In this document: piece after piece, positions 36,746 to 51,175 of the stretch | Layout of the letters: every line of letters begins with the position of its first letter | How positions within the stretch are numbered: position 1 is the stretch's first letter | NCBI GenBank assembly: GCA_038501195.1 | Contig: JBBPUQ010000004.1 | Span: 4,726,001-4,790,000, forward strand | Reading direction: 5' to 3' | From: Nemania diffusa | Taxonomy: Eukaryota; Ascomycota; Sordariomycetes; Xylariales; Xylariaceae | DNA: 64,000 nucleotides | Program-made: the position numbers and the translations under genes | The notes under the pieces: model-generated | Databases searched by the model: none | The model's input: the letters and a program-made list of their open reading frames with translations, nothing else | What the model was told of the DNA's origin: nothing

Positions 36746-36805
36746 GTGGGGGCACCTTTTACAATCCTATTGGTCAGAAGGCTGTTGCCTAATTATATGG
36801 GTCTA

Positions 36806-36819
36806 GGGGGGTACTGGTC
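36806..36819. repeat. Right terminal inverted repeat of the AT-rich block
   Basis: GGGGGGTACTGGTC, exact inverse of 27334-27347. It continues as GGATTGTCAGG, echoing the CCTGAC just outside the left copy. Confidence 0.6.
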
Positions 36820-36821
36820 GG

Positions 36822-37748
36822 ATTGTCAGGCCCCTCGGCAGGTAGGAGGTACCTAGGTAGGTAACATTCTCAAAAGCCTCCCCACCTTGCTTTAGTTAGG
36901 TACTTGCCTACCTAAAGCTACCCACCTACTAATCTAGGTAGTGCGGTACTGTACTATCTGGAGCACCAGGTTATTGGGGAACTAAGGTACCTTTCCGGGA
37001 CGTGTCTAGGTAGGTATTCGGGTCCTGCAAACACAAACCTCAACCATTACGCAAAAGGCCATCAGTTGCGACCTACGCTCTAGTCACAACTTTCTCTCTC
37101 ACAAAACATTTTCCTTTTCTTTACTTCATCCACCTGCACCTCACCACTGATCACGCTATCTCCGAGGTACACGAGCTGGCCAACCCCATCTCGATAGCCT
37201 TATTTTCTTGACGGGTTTCTGCGAAACTGGCACTGACGGCACAGCGGTCTGCACCCGCCTGGCCCATTAGCCATCCCCAGCAAACCGTTTTCAAGTAACT
37301 CCCAGGTGACTACGTACCTCAAACTTTACACCTTTTACCCTGGTTAGTCTACTGTCATCCATTCTCATTAAATCTCTCGTAAATGCCCACCTCACACTCA
37401 CGTAGTCCTCCTTGCTCCTAACTCAACCCGCAAACTGTGAGCGCCACCAGCCGTGAGCTTGAGAGCTATCCTTCCCCGAACACCCCACAACAGGACAGCC
37501 ACAAGGCTGAGCTTTGGCGACGAGGCCCGACCATTCAGCGACAACTTCTAGGCACCTTCTGGCACCTGCTCTTGTGCATCGGGATACAGAATAATACTGC
37601 AGCCTAGGGGAGCGCCCTCGACTGCTTTGGACGCTCTAGGGGCGCTACGTCAAGTTGTTGTTCTCGAACATCTAATCAGCAGTAGTGGAGGGGGTGAGCT
37701 TGAACACTTTTTAGCGGCTTAGCCGCCTCAACCGCCTCAACCTTCATC
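36822..37748. other. Upstream region of the TOM1-like gene
   Basis: About 930 bp of ordinary-composition DNA with TAGGTACC-type words near 36850-37020, then pyrimidine-rich leader-like sequence. It should contain the promoter and 5' UTR of the HECT ligase. I see no other gene. Confidence 0.5.
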
Positions 37749-40700
37749 ATGGGAAACATAACGAAGGTGATACAAACGAAGCATAAGGAGACCTTGGTAA
37801 GCTCCCTGTAGATATCTGCCTTGTCTTGCGTCTGTTAACATGTGTCTTCCTAGACTCCTTGGCTACAAGAATTTGTTGATTCGGCGACGCACAAACCGTT
37901 ACCCCTCCTGCCCCAGGTTCTCGCGACATTCCCTTCACGATGGCCCTTCCCGCGTGGCGATCTTTACCATTGGATCCCTCTTCTCAACCGGTTTGACGAC
38001 TTGTTAGAATTGTTCAATGCAACCTACAAATTGAACGAGGGCCCCCAAGGTCGTGATTTTGGCTGCGAAGTACTTTTGAAGAGCCGTCTTAAGAATGAAG
38101 AAGTTGGGGCATGCGAGAGCCTCGAGGATCTCGGCTATAAACAAGACGGAGATGTATACCTCATTGAATCTGTTCTCAAGTTCACCCAGATGCTTCTGAA
38201 TCATTGTGGTAACCGCAGCATATATGCTAGCAGCGCCCACCTGAATGATCTACTAAACAGCACAGATTACAGAATAATATGTGCCACACTTCAGGTTGGC
38301 GTCGAGCTCGCTCAACGTTACCAGGCTTCGGTTAAACGTATCCATGGAATGGCGACTCGGCAGGTACATACGACTCTATTATCAAATCATTACAACATAG
38401 ATCTCGATCGTGTGCAGCAATTAGCTCTACCGTTCGTAAAAACGCCTATCGTTAAGCCTGCCGATTCCGGCGCCTTGTCTACCCCTAGCACTACTAGCAA
38501 AAGCAAGGAGAAGTCGTTAGGAAGTTCAAAAAACGTGGCTACAATGTTCGCGAACGATCTATGTGCTATTGCAAAACTGGAGCCAAACGAGATGCATGAT
38601 GCGCAAACGCGCTGGAATGGGTGGGCTGACGTGAAATTAACATACTACCCGTCCTCTACTACGGTTTCTCACGAGGCCTCACAGCTATCTATGCCGGACC
38701 GTGGTATTCCAAATGCCCCCTCCACTCCCACACCCTTGCGACGCAGCAATTCGGCGAATGCCTCGCATACCAGTCCTCGCACAAATCGTCAAGGCCAGGG
38801 ACTATCAGAGGACTCTCCGGGTTCCATGTCTAGGTCTCCCACTCTAGGTCGGGACGAAAGCATATCTCCAGGCCAAAAAGCCCTTGAAGTCCCTCAATCC
38901 ACAGTCATATCTTCCTCGACTTATAATATACTGGGAAAACTACCGAAAGACTTACCGAAAGAGACTAAATACGAGTTTCTCAATCGCCTACGAGTAGCGA
39001 AAGCGTTGACGGGGTCCACGGAATCTCGCCAGCAAGCTCTCAAGGCACGATTACTAGCCATTCAAAACTTGGCGTACATTCACGTTGAATCCGCCTTCGT
39101 TGAAAAGGTCCTTAGGCAAGACAGCGACGAGCCACGTCGGTTCCAGTTGGTTTACCAACTCGCTGAGCTAATCCATCCTGGTGCGGATGGCACAACACAG
39201 GTGCCTTTAGATCTTCAATCTATTGCGCTCTCTCTTCTCGAGGCAATTTCGTCGTTCCATTCTAAAGTCCCTGACGTTTTTTCCGCATTAAACGCAACGG
39301 TCAATCATGGTGTGCTTCTTTATGTCATCAGGAAGGCTGTTGCTGAGATGAAGGAGGATGATATGGGCGATCAGTGGACTCAGAAGGATGAATGGCGTGC
39401 TAATCTTTTTTCCCTCACACTCCATATCACTATGGCGATGGCGAATACTTCCACGCGAAATATTCCAGAGATAATTTCAGCTGGCCTGTTGGACATTCTA
39501 GTTGAAATCCTGAACCTTAGATCGAGTATCGCCGAGCGAACGCACGGCACACTAGTTGGGTTCTTGGATAGTCTTATCTACAATGTGCAAACCACGTTTC
39601 AGCCCCTGGCAACAGCTGACGGCCTCGAAGCGATCACGAACCTAATCACGCACGAGGTAAACCTCGCCAAACAGCTAGCTACGGATGGGCGAGGGACACC
39701 CCCTAGCCACCGGTCACAGGTTGTAGACTATGAAATCCCTTTCTACCAGCAGCAAAACCTCAAGTTTCTGTTGAAGTTCATTCATCATTTGATGACAAAT
39801 TCTTTCATTTTTGGCGGGAACAGTGATCGACTACTTAGGAACCTGGTGGATAAGTCTGACCTCCTCCATAGCATCCGCGAGATCATCGAGAACGCGACAC
39901 AGTTCGGAGCGTTAGTTTGGACAAACGCCGTCACAATTCTAGGCGATTTTCTAAATAATGATCCGACGAGTTTCTCGGCAGTTCTTGAAGCTGGACTTAT
40001 TCATAGTTATCTGACTGCCTTGACGGGCCGTCCTGTCGCCACTGCGCAACGTGATGAATCAGGGACTCCGACTCCCGAGCATGTTGATGAAGACACCCGT
40101 GACTCCTCGGAGGGCTCTCCTATTTCGGATACCCTTGAGCCTGATACGCGGCCACATCCTCCCCCCCAGGAATCTCTCGAACGAACCCAAGATTATGCAC
40201 TTGCTCGCGGGATACTTGCATCTGCAGATCCCATCTCAACAGTGCCCGTTGTCTTGAACGCCATCTGTTTAAACAATCTCGGAATGAAAATGGTTGTTTC
40301 CTCGCAAGCATTCGATAGCTTCTTCGAAATTTTCGAGAGCCCAGAGCATGTGCGGCTGATAGCCACAGATGACACCCTCTCCAATGCTGTTGGAGGTAGC
40401 TTCGACGAGCTCGCGCGTCATCACCCATCTCTCAGGCCTGCCATAGCCAATGCGGTTTTAGATATGATAGCTCGAGTCACACATCTAGCGCGGGTTAAAG
40501 CCCGAGATTGTAATTGGGGAGCTAAGCTTGTTGTGAGAGATTCTGAGCATCGAGAATTGGTTGCTGATGAATCACTTACTGGTTTGACCCCAGTCTCGTC
40601 GGGGAAGACGACGGCTAGTAGTATCGTTGCTGATGCGGACATCCACATGACGGATATTGACATTGAAGGTACAGAGAACTCAGAGAAGCTCTCCGGCCCA

Positions 40701-43700
40701 TCGTCCGCTCATACATCTATTTGTTTGTACATCGACGCCGTTGCTGGGTTTCTATCCCATTATATCTCCAACCAAAATTTGAAGGCGAGCTTGATTCACA
40801 ATGGTGGAATTGAACTACTTCTAGACCTTTATACATCTCCGAGTCTACCCCATATCCCTCAAGGGACTTTTGCAGCTAGACGTTTCCAGAGTGTCTTATC
40901 ATCGTTAATCGAATCCTCTCCGATTATTGGTCTTCCTTCATTACTCAAGCGCACACAGGCGGCAATTGATGTGCTCGACATCGTTATCAAGTTCGAAACC
41001 CCAGCTTCTTACTTCAAGCCGTTTATTACTCAAGATGCAAATTTGACTGGAGACACTACTAGCGACATGACAAAGCATCTAGCAACTGGTACTACTGTTA
41101 TTAAGGCCTTACTTAACGCTCAGTCTTTAATGAGAGTACTTTACGACTCTTTCCCCTTCTCGTCAAGGACTCAGACAGTCACACTTCATGCTATCAACGT
41201 CTACGACTACCACACTCAATTGATCAGATCGTTAGGACCCCTCATCCGCGCTGTCGTTCTTGAGGAGATAGCCATGTCCACTATTGTTCCGCACCAGTGG
41301 TATGGAAAAGGAGGTGAGGGCTCGGATCAGCAAAGTACCGCAGCTGGCATTTTACCTAAGCATGGTGCTAGATCTGATCCTGACACTGTAGACGAGACCT
41401 TCTCTAATACGTATTCACCTGCTGCTATCTGGCAATGGGCTACGGGGAAGAAAACAAGCCAGGCCCAAGAGTCCGCTAAAATACCGCAGTCGAGCCCACA
41501 GTACCGAAATTTTCAAACTATCAAAGCCCTATGTGAAGCTCTGCTACCTACCACCCTCCCTCTTCTACAGACCTACGGAAAATCACTACTCCTAAGACGT
41601 GAACGCGATATGTACATTCGGTCTCACCAAGTGCAGCTCGCCGAAGATATCAGTCTAGCTATCCTTCAACAATTACAAGTCCATGATCACGAGGGCACAG
41701 CTCGGGATTTCCAGTACTGGTATATCATGCTTCATTCCACTCATGAGCTATTGGTGAACCCTGTTGTACCAGGTAAATAACACGATTTCTCCTTTCCTTG
41801 ATCTCCGTATACTAATACATATAGCTCGCTCAAATCCAGCACTGCACGCTCAAAATATAATACCAGTGTTACTAGCCTTCAAGAAACATGGTGGATTGAA
41901 GACGCTAAATTCGCTGCTCGTCAAATTCGAGAACGAAATCTGCAAGACGCACGACAGCGAGGACGGAATAGCGAAGTCCGGACTCGCCTCTCTAGGTCTC
42001 AAGAAGATATTAGATATTTATGCTCTGCTTGCTAATGGAAAGCTTATCAATGACGCGGTTGGGAATGTGAACGTTCTGCCACATAGAGCTACGAGTAATG
42101 ACCGCAGAGGTGAGGCATTAGTCGCACCGAATCTCGTTGTCGAATTAAGAGCTACAATATTACCTACTATCCAGAAGTTGTGGGATTCACCTCTCATCGA
42201 GAAAGGTTCGGCGATAACTGTCGCTAAAACTATCGAAATCTTGAAAGCTATATCTTTAGCTGATTCTGAGGCCAACGCGTACAGACGCTCAGATAGGGTT
42301 TGTTGATAACATTTGCCTAGCCCCATTACTAGAGTATTTAAGGCTAACTTGTATCAGAACTTGCCACCTACGTATCTTGAGCCTAACAATGTTAAATTCT
42401 CTTGGGCGACGCCTATGCAAGAAGTAAAGCAGCTTACCGAAAGCTCCTATTCTGAAAGTCTTGCGCAGGAAGCAATTTACCGCAGCTTTGGTAATCGTCA
42501 GATGGCCACAGATTATTGCATCGTACACGAGAAAGGAATTGCAGGCACAACCAACCCTATACCCGAAAACGATCTACCGACTGACGTGGAAAGCGGATCT
42601 CCGGCCGAACGCAATGTTTCGGCTGATGATGAAGCGATGGTCCTAGATTTACCATCGGACCTTCCATCGGGAGTCCTTGATGAAGAGCTCATTGGTGAAT
42701 TTCGAGAGGCTGCTGCACTGCCAAGTGGTACTGACCAGGACACTCCAATTCCCTCAGTCGTACATCAAGAATCTCACGACTTAGCATCAGTCTCGACAAG
42801 CCCAGCTCAAGGATCTACAGTCAGAACAGATCCAGAAAACGACGCGCGGCCATTACACGTAGCTAAAGAAGACCTAGACAAAGAACGGGATAAGCTTCGC
42901 TCCAACTTAATTGACAGATGTTTGGATGTCATAAGGGCTCACCCAGAAACTACGCACGAGGTATCTGAGCTAATTTCATCAGTCGTGTTGCGATCCCCAG
43001 GGGATGATTCGTCTATAAGACAAGATATTGGCGAAACGTTAGTCAACGCGCTAATGTCTTTGACGGATGACGACTTGAAAGCCAACGGGCGAAGCATTGT
43101 CGCTTACGCTCACCTTCTCTCCCTCCTCCTTCAGGATAAAGCCTTCCTCAGCGCCACGGTCAATATATTGAAGGAATACGTGACGGAATTCTTGCGGTTT
43201 CTTCAGATTCCTAATTCCTCCTCCACTGATGAGCTGCCGCCCTGGATTCCGTACGTACTTCTTGTCTTCGAGATCCTACTTAGCGACGACGAACAACTTG
43301 GACACATTAGCTGGAAGGTCCCTGAACTGGAGGACGAATCTATCCAGGCTCTAGAGTGGTCCGCCAAAGATCGTAATGTCAAAGGTTACGATAGGCAGAC
43401 TCTCCTAAGTTCAATCCTCGAGATCCTTCCACGAATTGGCAAGGAGGAATCGCTCGCAATCTCGGTTCTGCGAATATTGGTAATTCTAACTAGAGATCGT
43501 ACTGTCGCCCGGCAGGTTGGAGATAAAAAGAATCTACAGCGCCTGTTTGTTACTGCAAAACAACTCTCTGGAGTTGGGGCCCTTCGTCTGAGTGAGACAC
43601 GAATATCTTCTTATATACTAACAATCCTGCGGCACGTGGTTGAAGATGAAGAAGTCATCAAACAAATTATGCGAAGTGAGATACGTACCTATCTAGACGG

Positions 43701-46700
43701 AGGACGTAACAATCGGCCCTTAGATCCAACAGGGTTTTTGAAACACTTCTCATTCCTTGTCCTGCGCGACCCCAGATCATTCGTCGAGGTTTCTAACGAG
43801 ATCTTGAAACTGAACCGATGGCCCCCTCGTGATGGTAATACCACGCGACCTCAAATGGTTCTTCTCAAGGAGTCCCAAGGAGAGTCGACAAAAGATGAAG
43901 TTGCCCCAACTGTTCGCGCTACTGAAGATTTATCAATCGAGGATATCAAACCCTCCACAGAAGGAGAAGACAAGCAAATGGATGACGAGTCTAAAACTGT
44001 GGCGCAAGATCTCAAGCGCCCAGTTGTTGAAACCCCAGACGGTGTGATACATTTTCTGCTATGTGAGCTGTTAAACTACAAAGAGGTAGATGATAAAGAT
44101 GTGTCTCAGCTTAGCAAGGAGGCTACACAGGCCGGTGAACAGAGCTCTTCTTCTGATGCACCTATTGAAAATGACAGTCGCAACGCTGATGGCAAAGAGA
44201 AGAAAGGGAAATCTTCGTTTAAGACGGATGAACATCCCATTTTCATATACCGCTGCTTTCTTCTTCATTGTCTTACTGAACTCCTCCAAAGTTATAATCG
44301 GACTAAGGTTGAGTTTATCAACTTCAAGAGAAACGCACCGCTATTTGCCAATACGCCTGTTAAGCCTCGGTCTAGTGTACTGAACTATCTCCTTAGCGAT
44401 CTTCTCTATCCAAGTAACATAGACGGCCCTTTGGATACGATCATTTACAAGAAGAAGTACGCGACAGCAATTCAGACACAAAATCTACTGGTGGCTCTTG
44501 TCAGTAGGACTGGTGAAAAGCCTGTCGACCGAGGTCGAGACAAGTACGACTATGAGGATGAACCCGATCTACTTTTCGTACGCAAGTTTGTCCTAGATAC
44601 TATCTTGAAGTCCTACAAGGATGCGACGACCTCCAATGATCCCTTTGACTCTCGGTATGCCAGGATGCTTGGTCTAGCAGAGGTTATGCATCTCATGATG
44701 GGCGATAAAGACAAAGATCCAGCCGCTTCATCGCGAAATAACCCCGACCCTCTTGATCGGTCCCATTCACAGCTACGTCGACTCATGTACGAAAAGGGGT
44801 ATCTCGCTGCTTTAACTGCCTCTATTGCCGATATCGATCTCGCATTCCCACCCGTGAAGAGAACTATTAAATATATTCTCCGCGTATTCCGAGTATTAAC
44901 AAGCACTGCCATCAACCTAAGCCACTCCAACATCATATCTTCAGTACCAACCCATGAGAATGTTGAAGATGAACTTATTTCCACAAGCTCTCTCTCAGAT
45001 ATCGAAGATGATAGAGAAGAGACCCCAGATCTTTATCGCAATTCGGCTCTTGGCATGCATGAACCTGGTAGAGATATGGATGATGATTATTCAGAGGATT
45101 CAGAAGATGGTGAGTTTTCCTTCGATCATTTGGCCCTAAATGATGTACTCACAGCTATAGATGACGATGAGGAGATGTACGATGATGAGTACGATGACGA
45201 AATGGCATACGAGTCCGAGGATCGGGAACAAGACGTTAGTGATAGAGAAGAAGAAGACCTAGGAGACATGGGACCTATCGAGGGATTATCTGGTGAGCCT
45301 GGTGTCATCGAAGTGACAATGGAGGATGATGATGACGTCGACGAAATGGACGAAGACGATGATGAGGATGAGAGCGACGAAGACGATGATTCCGACGAAA
45401 TGGATGATGCCGAAGACCACATCGAGATCGTCGACGATGAAGGAAATCCGCTCGATGATGATGGCGCTTCAGACTGGGAAAGTGACCCAGACGATGCGGT
45501 CGACGAAGAGGCGGAAATCGATTACGAAGCGGAGCCTCAAGATCCTCCAGTCGTCTTCCATGATCTAAACGATCCCGACGAACTAAACCGATTTGGAAAC
45601 ATTATGCGTGCTATTGGAGACGGAGACTTCGAACCAATCGTTGAAGATTTAAACCAGCTCAATGATCGCTTTTTAGAAGAAGAAGAGGATGATGGTGAGT
45701 TCCCCTGGCTTCCCATTGGGCTGAGCTAATAGGCAATGTAGAAGAAGATGAAGATGACGAGGACATGGATGACGAGTATGCGTACGAAGAGGAGTATCCC
45801 AGTAAGTTTTTTATTTACACGAATGTCTGGAGTAATACCTAGCTTACACTGCCTAGATGACCCCCCACCTCGAGATTTAGCAGCTCCAAGTCTAGGGTGG
45901 GACACGCTTATAGTAGATCATGGAGGGATGTTTGGAGGACGTCGTCGACACGCGCCTATCGATCGCCAACCCGTGTCACTTCCCTTCATGATGGGGCAAC
46001 GTGATTTAAACAATTTCAGTGGTATGTTTGAGGCTATTTTCATATTAATTTCTAAAGCGCGGCAAATTGTCCCACCATCTCACTATCACGTAATCAAGAC
46101 TGCTTTAGGTTAACACACGTCTAGACTCACGGATCCGCGGTGGTCATCCCCGTGATGCGCGGCTGCCTGCTAATGAAGATGGTATCAATCCTCTATTACG
46201 CAGAACCAACGAAAATAGTCGCGACGGATCACCTCGGCCTGTAAACTATACAGGCGGTAGTCTCGTTAGATTGGGGTTACCGGGTAGCTTTTTCACTGGC
46301 GCTGGGCACGATAATCCAGTGGCCTTCATCAATGATTTAGTTGCGTCACTTCCTGTCCACCTGGGCCGCCACGGCCATGCTCTTCATTTCTCAATCGGGG
46401 GTGGGCCTAGGGGACATATCAGTGATTTACCTTTTCCATTCAGTGTTCCCTCACGCGAAACAAGGTCCGATAGTCGTCGTGATTCTTATCAGGAGCCGGT
46501 CCAGTCAACCTCATTCAGTGCAGAGTCAACGATTACTCGTTGGACTGAAGAAATGAAGATGATATTTGGCTCAACCCACCAAGAGAAGGCAAGCAAATTA
46601 CTTCCTGCCATTCTTTCCTACCTTGTACCTCCCGCTATTATTGCAGAAAAAAGGTTACAGGAAGAACGGCAGCAGTTCGAGGATGAGCAACGGAAAAAAC

Positions 46701-49700
46701 GTGAAACAGAACGAAAAGCCAAGGAACTTAGGGAAGCTAAGGATGCTGAAGAGAAAGCCGCTCGCGAACAAAAGGAAGCAGAGGAGCGCGAGCGTGCTGA
46801 AGAAGCTGCTGCCGCCGCCGCCGCCGCTGCCGCCGCGGAAGCCCAGACGAGCTCCAGTAGTGAGAATCTACACAATGACAGCACTGAACCAGACGCTATG
46901 GAGGGCGTTGAATCATCGGCCGGTGCCGCTAGTGCTATAAGGGAAAGCATAGATTCGGCCAATCAACCACGGTCGTTCACCACAATCAGGGGAGAACAGG
47001 TCGATATTACTGAGCTCGGTATTGATCCTGATTATTTAGAAGCCCTTCCCGAAGAGTTTCGAGAAGAAGTTATAGCTCAAACAGTCAGCTCCCGGAGAGC
47101 CGAAGCCCGCGACGCCCCAAGAGGAGCCGGCGAACAAACTGAAATATTTCAGGAATTTTTGGACGCTCTTCCAGAAGATATTCGTGAAGAAATTGTTCGG
47201 CAGGAAGATGCGGACCGACGGCGACGAGACCGAGAAGAAGCTCGACGCCAAGCCTCGGCAGCCGGCCAGGCACCTGAAGCACAAGATATGGACCCCGCGA
47301 GTATCCTTCTGACATTTCCTCCTGCTCTTCGAGACCAAGTTTTTATGGAACAAGGGCCCGAAATAATAGATTCTTTGCCTCCGGATTTGGCGGCTCAAGC
47401 TCGGCGGGTACTCCGCACGACGCATCCCATTTTATCCGAAGATAGGATGCCTCCCGGGGCCACCCGTGGACGAGATGCCATCCAAGCAAGTGGGCCAATA
47501 GACGAAGACAATAAACCCCAACGGAGAGCTGTCGTTCAGATGTTAGACAAAGCAGGGGTCGCTACTTTACTTCGCCTCATGTTCATCAACATGAAAGGAG
47601 GGTCTATCGAGAATTCCCTCAAGAACGTCTTCAAGGATGTTTGTGAAAATCGTCAGAATCGCCTTGAGGTCATCAGCACTCTACTCCAGATCTTGCAGGA
47701 TGGCTCTACCGATGTAGATGCTGTAGAGCGAAGCTTCACTCATCTTTCTATCAAAGCCAAAGCGCCTAAGGAAAAAGAAACGAAGACACAGACCCCCCAG
47801 GGGCTGAAGCGCACATTTACCAACATTACTAGTCACCACTCACTGCAGACGACCTCGGAAACATCGCCTCTTCTCATTGTCCAGCAGTGTCTAGACTTGC
47901 TGTGCTATCTCGCCGACCAAAACGTTCACGTGCCATCCCTTTTTTTGACCGAACATGACGTCGTTGTGAGCAACCTCAAGCGTAGCCTAAGCAGAAAAGG
48001 GAAGGGCAAAGATAACAAAGCCCAAAAGTACGCCATCAACTCGCTGCTGTCTCTCCTTGATCGCGATCTCGTCATGGAAAGCTCAGCTATTATGGATAGC
48101 CTCTCTCAGCTCCTGAGCCGTGTGACATTTCCTCTATTGACTCTTGATCGAAAGCAAAAAGAAGCAGCAGAAGCAATTAGGTTATTAGAGGTCGAAACTC
48201 CGAAGGTAGAAGAGGAGTCAACAACGACACCCAAAAGCAATGAGCAAATAGTGCCAGAGAGTGCCAATCCAGTACCTGCATCAGAAATACCGTCATCAGA
48301 CCATGTGCCTCCCACGGCGGAAAATGCTGAGTCCTCAACTCCCCCCAGCCCCTCTAATGTGGATTCAAAGACCCTTACGGCACTGGAAAAGAAACAGGCC
48401 GCCTTGAAAAAAATCAAGCAACTACACCCACCTGTCATTCCTGATACAAATCTGACGCTCATCATCAAAATATTTGTTGCTCGAGAATGCAGTTCGAAAA
48501 CGTTCAAGGAAACTCTTTCCACAATCAAGAACCTCTCTGTAATCCCCGGCGCATTGCTTGTTTTTGGACACGAACTCGCTCGCCAAGCTCAGGTGCTTAG
48601 TGACAAGATTGTTGTTCACCTTGATGAACTATTGCCACACATCCAAAGTGCCGATACCGGTACAGAAATCCAAGGCGTTGCTCTTTCAAAGTTCTCGCCA
48701 GGCGCGTCTGACCAGAACAAATTGCTGCGTGTGCTCACTGCTCTTGATCATCTCTTTGCCCAAAAGAAGCCAGACCCAGCTGGGGGGGCAAGCGTGGAGG
48801 AAACCAAAAAACAAGATCTGCTAAGCACGCTGTATCGCAACCCGACATTTAATGCTCTGTGGGAAAAGCTTAGTGCATGCCTCAGCGCGATCCGCCAACG
48901 GGAGAGCCTACTGAACGTGGCTACCATTCTCTTACCTCTAATTGAAGCCCTAATGGTGGTCTGTAAGGACAGCGCTCAGGCCGAGGCCGGCGCCTCTACG
49001 AACCAGGCGCCCAAAGACATGGTGCTTTCAAGCCCGCAGCCCGAGTCTCGTATAGCAGGCCTATTCTTTACATTCACAGAAGCCCACAGGCGGATTCTTA
49101 ACGAGCTCGTGCGCAATAACCCTTCTCTTATGAAAGGCACTTTCTCCCACCTGATTAAGAACCCGAAGGTCCTCGAGTTCGACAACAAGCGAAACTGGTT
49201 CAATCGTAGTGTGCACAACAAGCAACAGGCTAACCATAGGCCGTTCCCTACCCTCCAACTGCAAGTCCGCCGTGAGCATGTCTTCCATGACTCCTTCAAA
49301 TCTCTTTATTTCAAGACTGGCGACGAAATGAAATTCAGCAAACTCAATATTCGATTCCACAATGAAGAAGGCGTTGATGCTGGCGGTGTTACCAGGGAAT
49401 GGTTCCAAGTACTGACTAGACAAATGTTCGATGCCAATTACGCCTTGTTCGTACCTGTCTCCAGCGACAGGACAACATTCCACCCGAACAAGTTGAGCGG
49501 AATCAACGATGAGCATCTATCGTTTTTCAAATTCATTGGTCGCATCATCGGCAAAGCTCTATATGAGGGGCGCCTGCTAGATTGCTACTTCAGCCGAGCA
49601 GTCTACAAGCGGATCCTAGGCAAGCCAGTCTCGGTAAAGGACATGGAATCATTTGATCCCGAGTACTACAAGTCTCTTTCCTGGATGCTGAACAACGATA

Positions 49701-50438
49701 TCACTGATATTATCACTGAAACGTTTTCTGTCGAAGATGATGAATTTGGCGTTACCAAGATCTCGGATCTTTGTGAAAATGGCCGTAATATGCCGGTGAC
49801 AGAAGAGAACAAGCATGATTACGTGCGTTTAGTTGTCGAACATAAACTCCTATCTTCTGTCAAGGATCAGATGGAACAATTCCTTAAAGGTAACCTGGCC
49901 CTACTTCAACTTATTAGAAAGACAGACCGCTAACACAGTTGCAGGCTTCCACGATATCATACCTGCTGAACTAATCTCCATCTTCAATGAGCAAGAGTTA
50001 GAGTTACTGATATCCGGATTACCGGACGTCGATATCGATGACTGGAAGAGCAACACCGAGTACCAAAATTATACGCCATCGTCGCCACAGATTCAGTGGT
50101 TTTGGCGAGCATTGCGATCATTCGACAAGGAAGAAGTTGCCAAGCTTCTGCAATTCGTCACCGGAACCAGCAAAGTACCTCTAAACGGCTTCAAAGAACT
50201 GGAGGGCATGAATGGAATCGCCCGGTTCAATATACATCGCGACTACGGTAATAAGGATCGCCTTCCAAGTTCCCATACTTGCTTTAACCGTAAGTCTTTG
50301 AGTATCCGCTGTTTACGTTTAGCAAATAACTAAATGAACATAGAACTTGACCTACCCGAGTACGAGAATTACGAAACGCTACGCCGCCAGGTTCTTAAAG
50401 CTATCACCACTGGTGGCGACTACTTCGGGTTTGCCTAA
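37749..50438 (+). CDS. TOM1: Giant HECT-type E3 ubiquitin ligase (TOM1/HUWE1-like)
   Basis: E3 ligase that passes ubiquitin from its own cysteine to substrates; yeast Tom1 acts in histone and ribosomal-protein turnover and mRNA export (family knowledge). Nine exons: 37749-37796, 37854-41772, 41825-42278, 42321-45694, 45742-45801, 45857-46021, 46125-49889, 49945-50289, 50344-50438, giving about 4074 residues. The N-terminal third is the armadillo-like DUF908/DUF913 region. A very acidic Asp/Glu tract lies at about 2400-2550. Three short ubiquitin-binding-type repeats ([27 protein letters not shown]) lie near 2980-3090, preceded by an Ala/Glu-rich coil. The HECT domain fills the last ~450 residues. 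The catalytic cysteine is C4041 in SSHTCFN and the chain ends GDYFGFA, as expected. Intron 3 (42279-42320) is uncertain: only 42 nt, with an alternative acceptor at 42332. Confidence 0.95.
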
Positions 50439-51175
50439 GAGACAGGGTGAGATTCGATCACGAGGCCAGTTGAAGGAAAATCACTTGGACTCGGCCGTGT
50501 GTATTGCTACTATAGAATGTCGAGCAACTCGGGCGAAACAGGCAGAGTATAGGTGAAATGCCCATGCCTTATCCGATCTTCCATCCCTTATTTAGTGGTT
50601 TGGGCTGAGTTGCGCTGGACCAACCTTTTTGGCGGAGTGCAGACCGTCAACAAGCCAGGTTCATGGGCGACTGATGCCGAACTACTCAGCATTCAGGGAT
50701 CCCGTACCTACTAGATACTAAATAAACAAATACATGATGCGTAATATAACCATACCTCCAAGCGGTGACGTGAATAATATAATAGTTCCATCTATACTAA
50801 TAATGTTCCGTGTATATCCGTCTAACATATCAGTCTGAATTCTCTCACATACTTACATGACTTACGTTGACTGTGACCGCTGGCTTGGAACTAGGGTGTA
50901 TGATTTTGTATATCCTACAATATGAACCGCCGACAGCGCCAATGACAGCGTAGCCATCGTTGCAAAAGGTCTGACTATAGTAGGCATAACATACGAGTTG
51001 GTCGTAGTAGGCTGCGCTACTAGACTAGCACAAACTCGCAAGCGAGAAAAGCAAAATCTTTCTTTTTCCTGTCCAATTTATTAGACTTGTATTTCTGTAC
51101 ATTTCCTCGCCTAATAACATTCATTCCAACCAGCCCAGTCCAAAAAGACGGAGAGTTCATGTACGCAAGATTTAG
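50439..51175. other. Intergenic between TOM1-like and GH5 genes
   Basis: About 740 bp between convergent genes, holding their 3' UTRs. I see no coding region or structured element. Confidence 0.5.
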
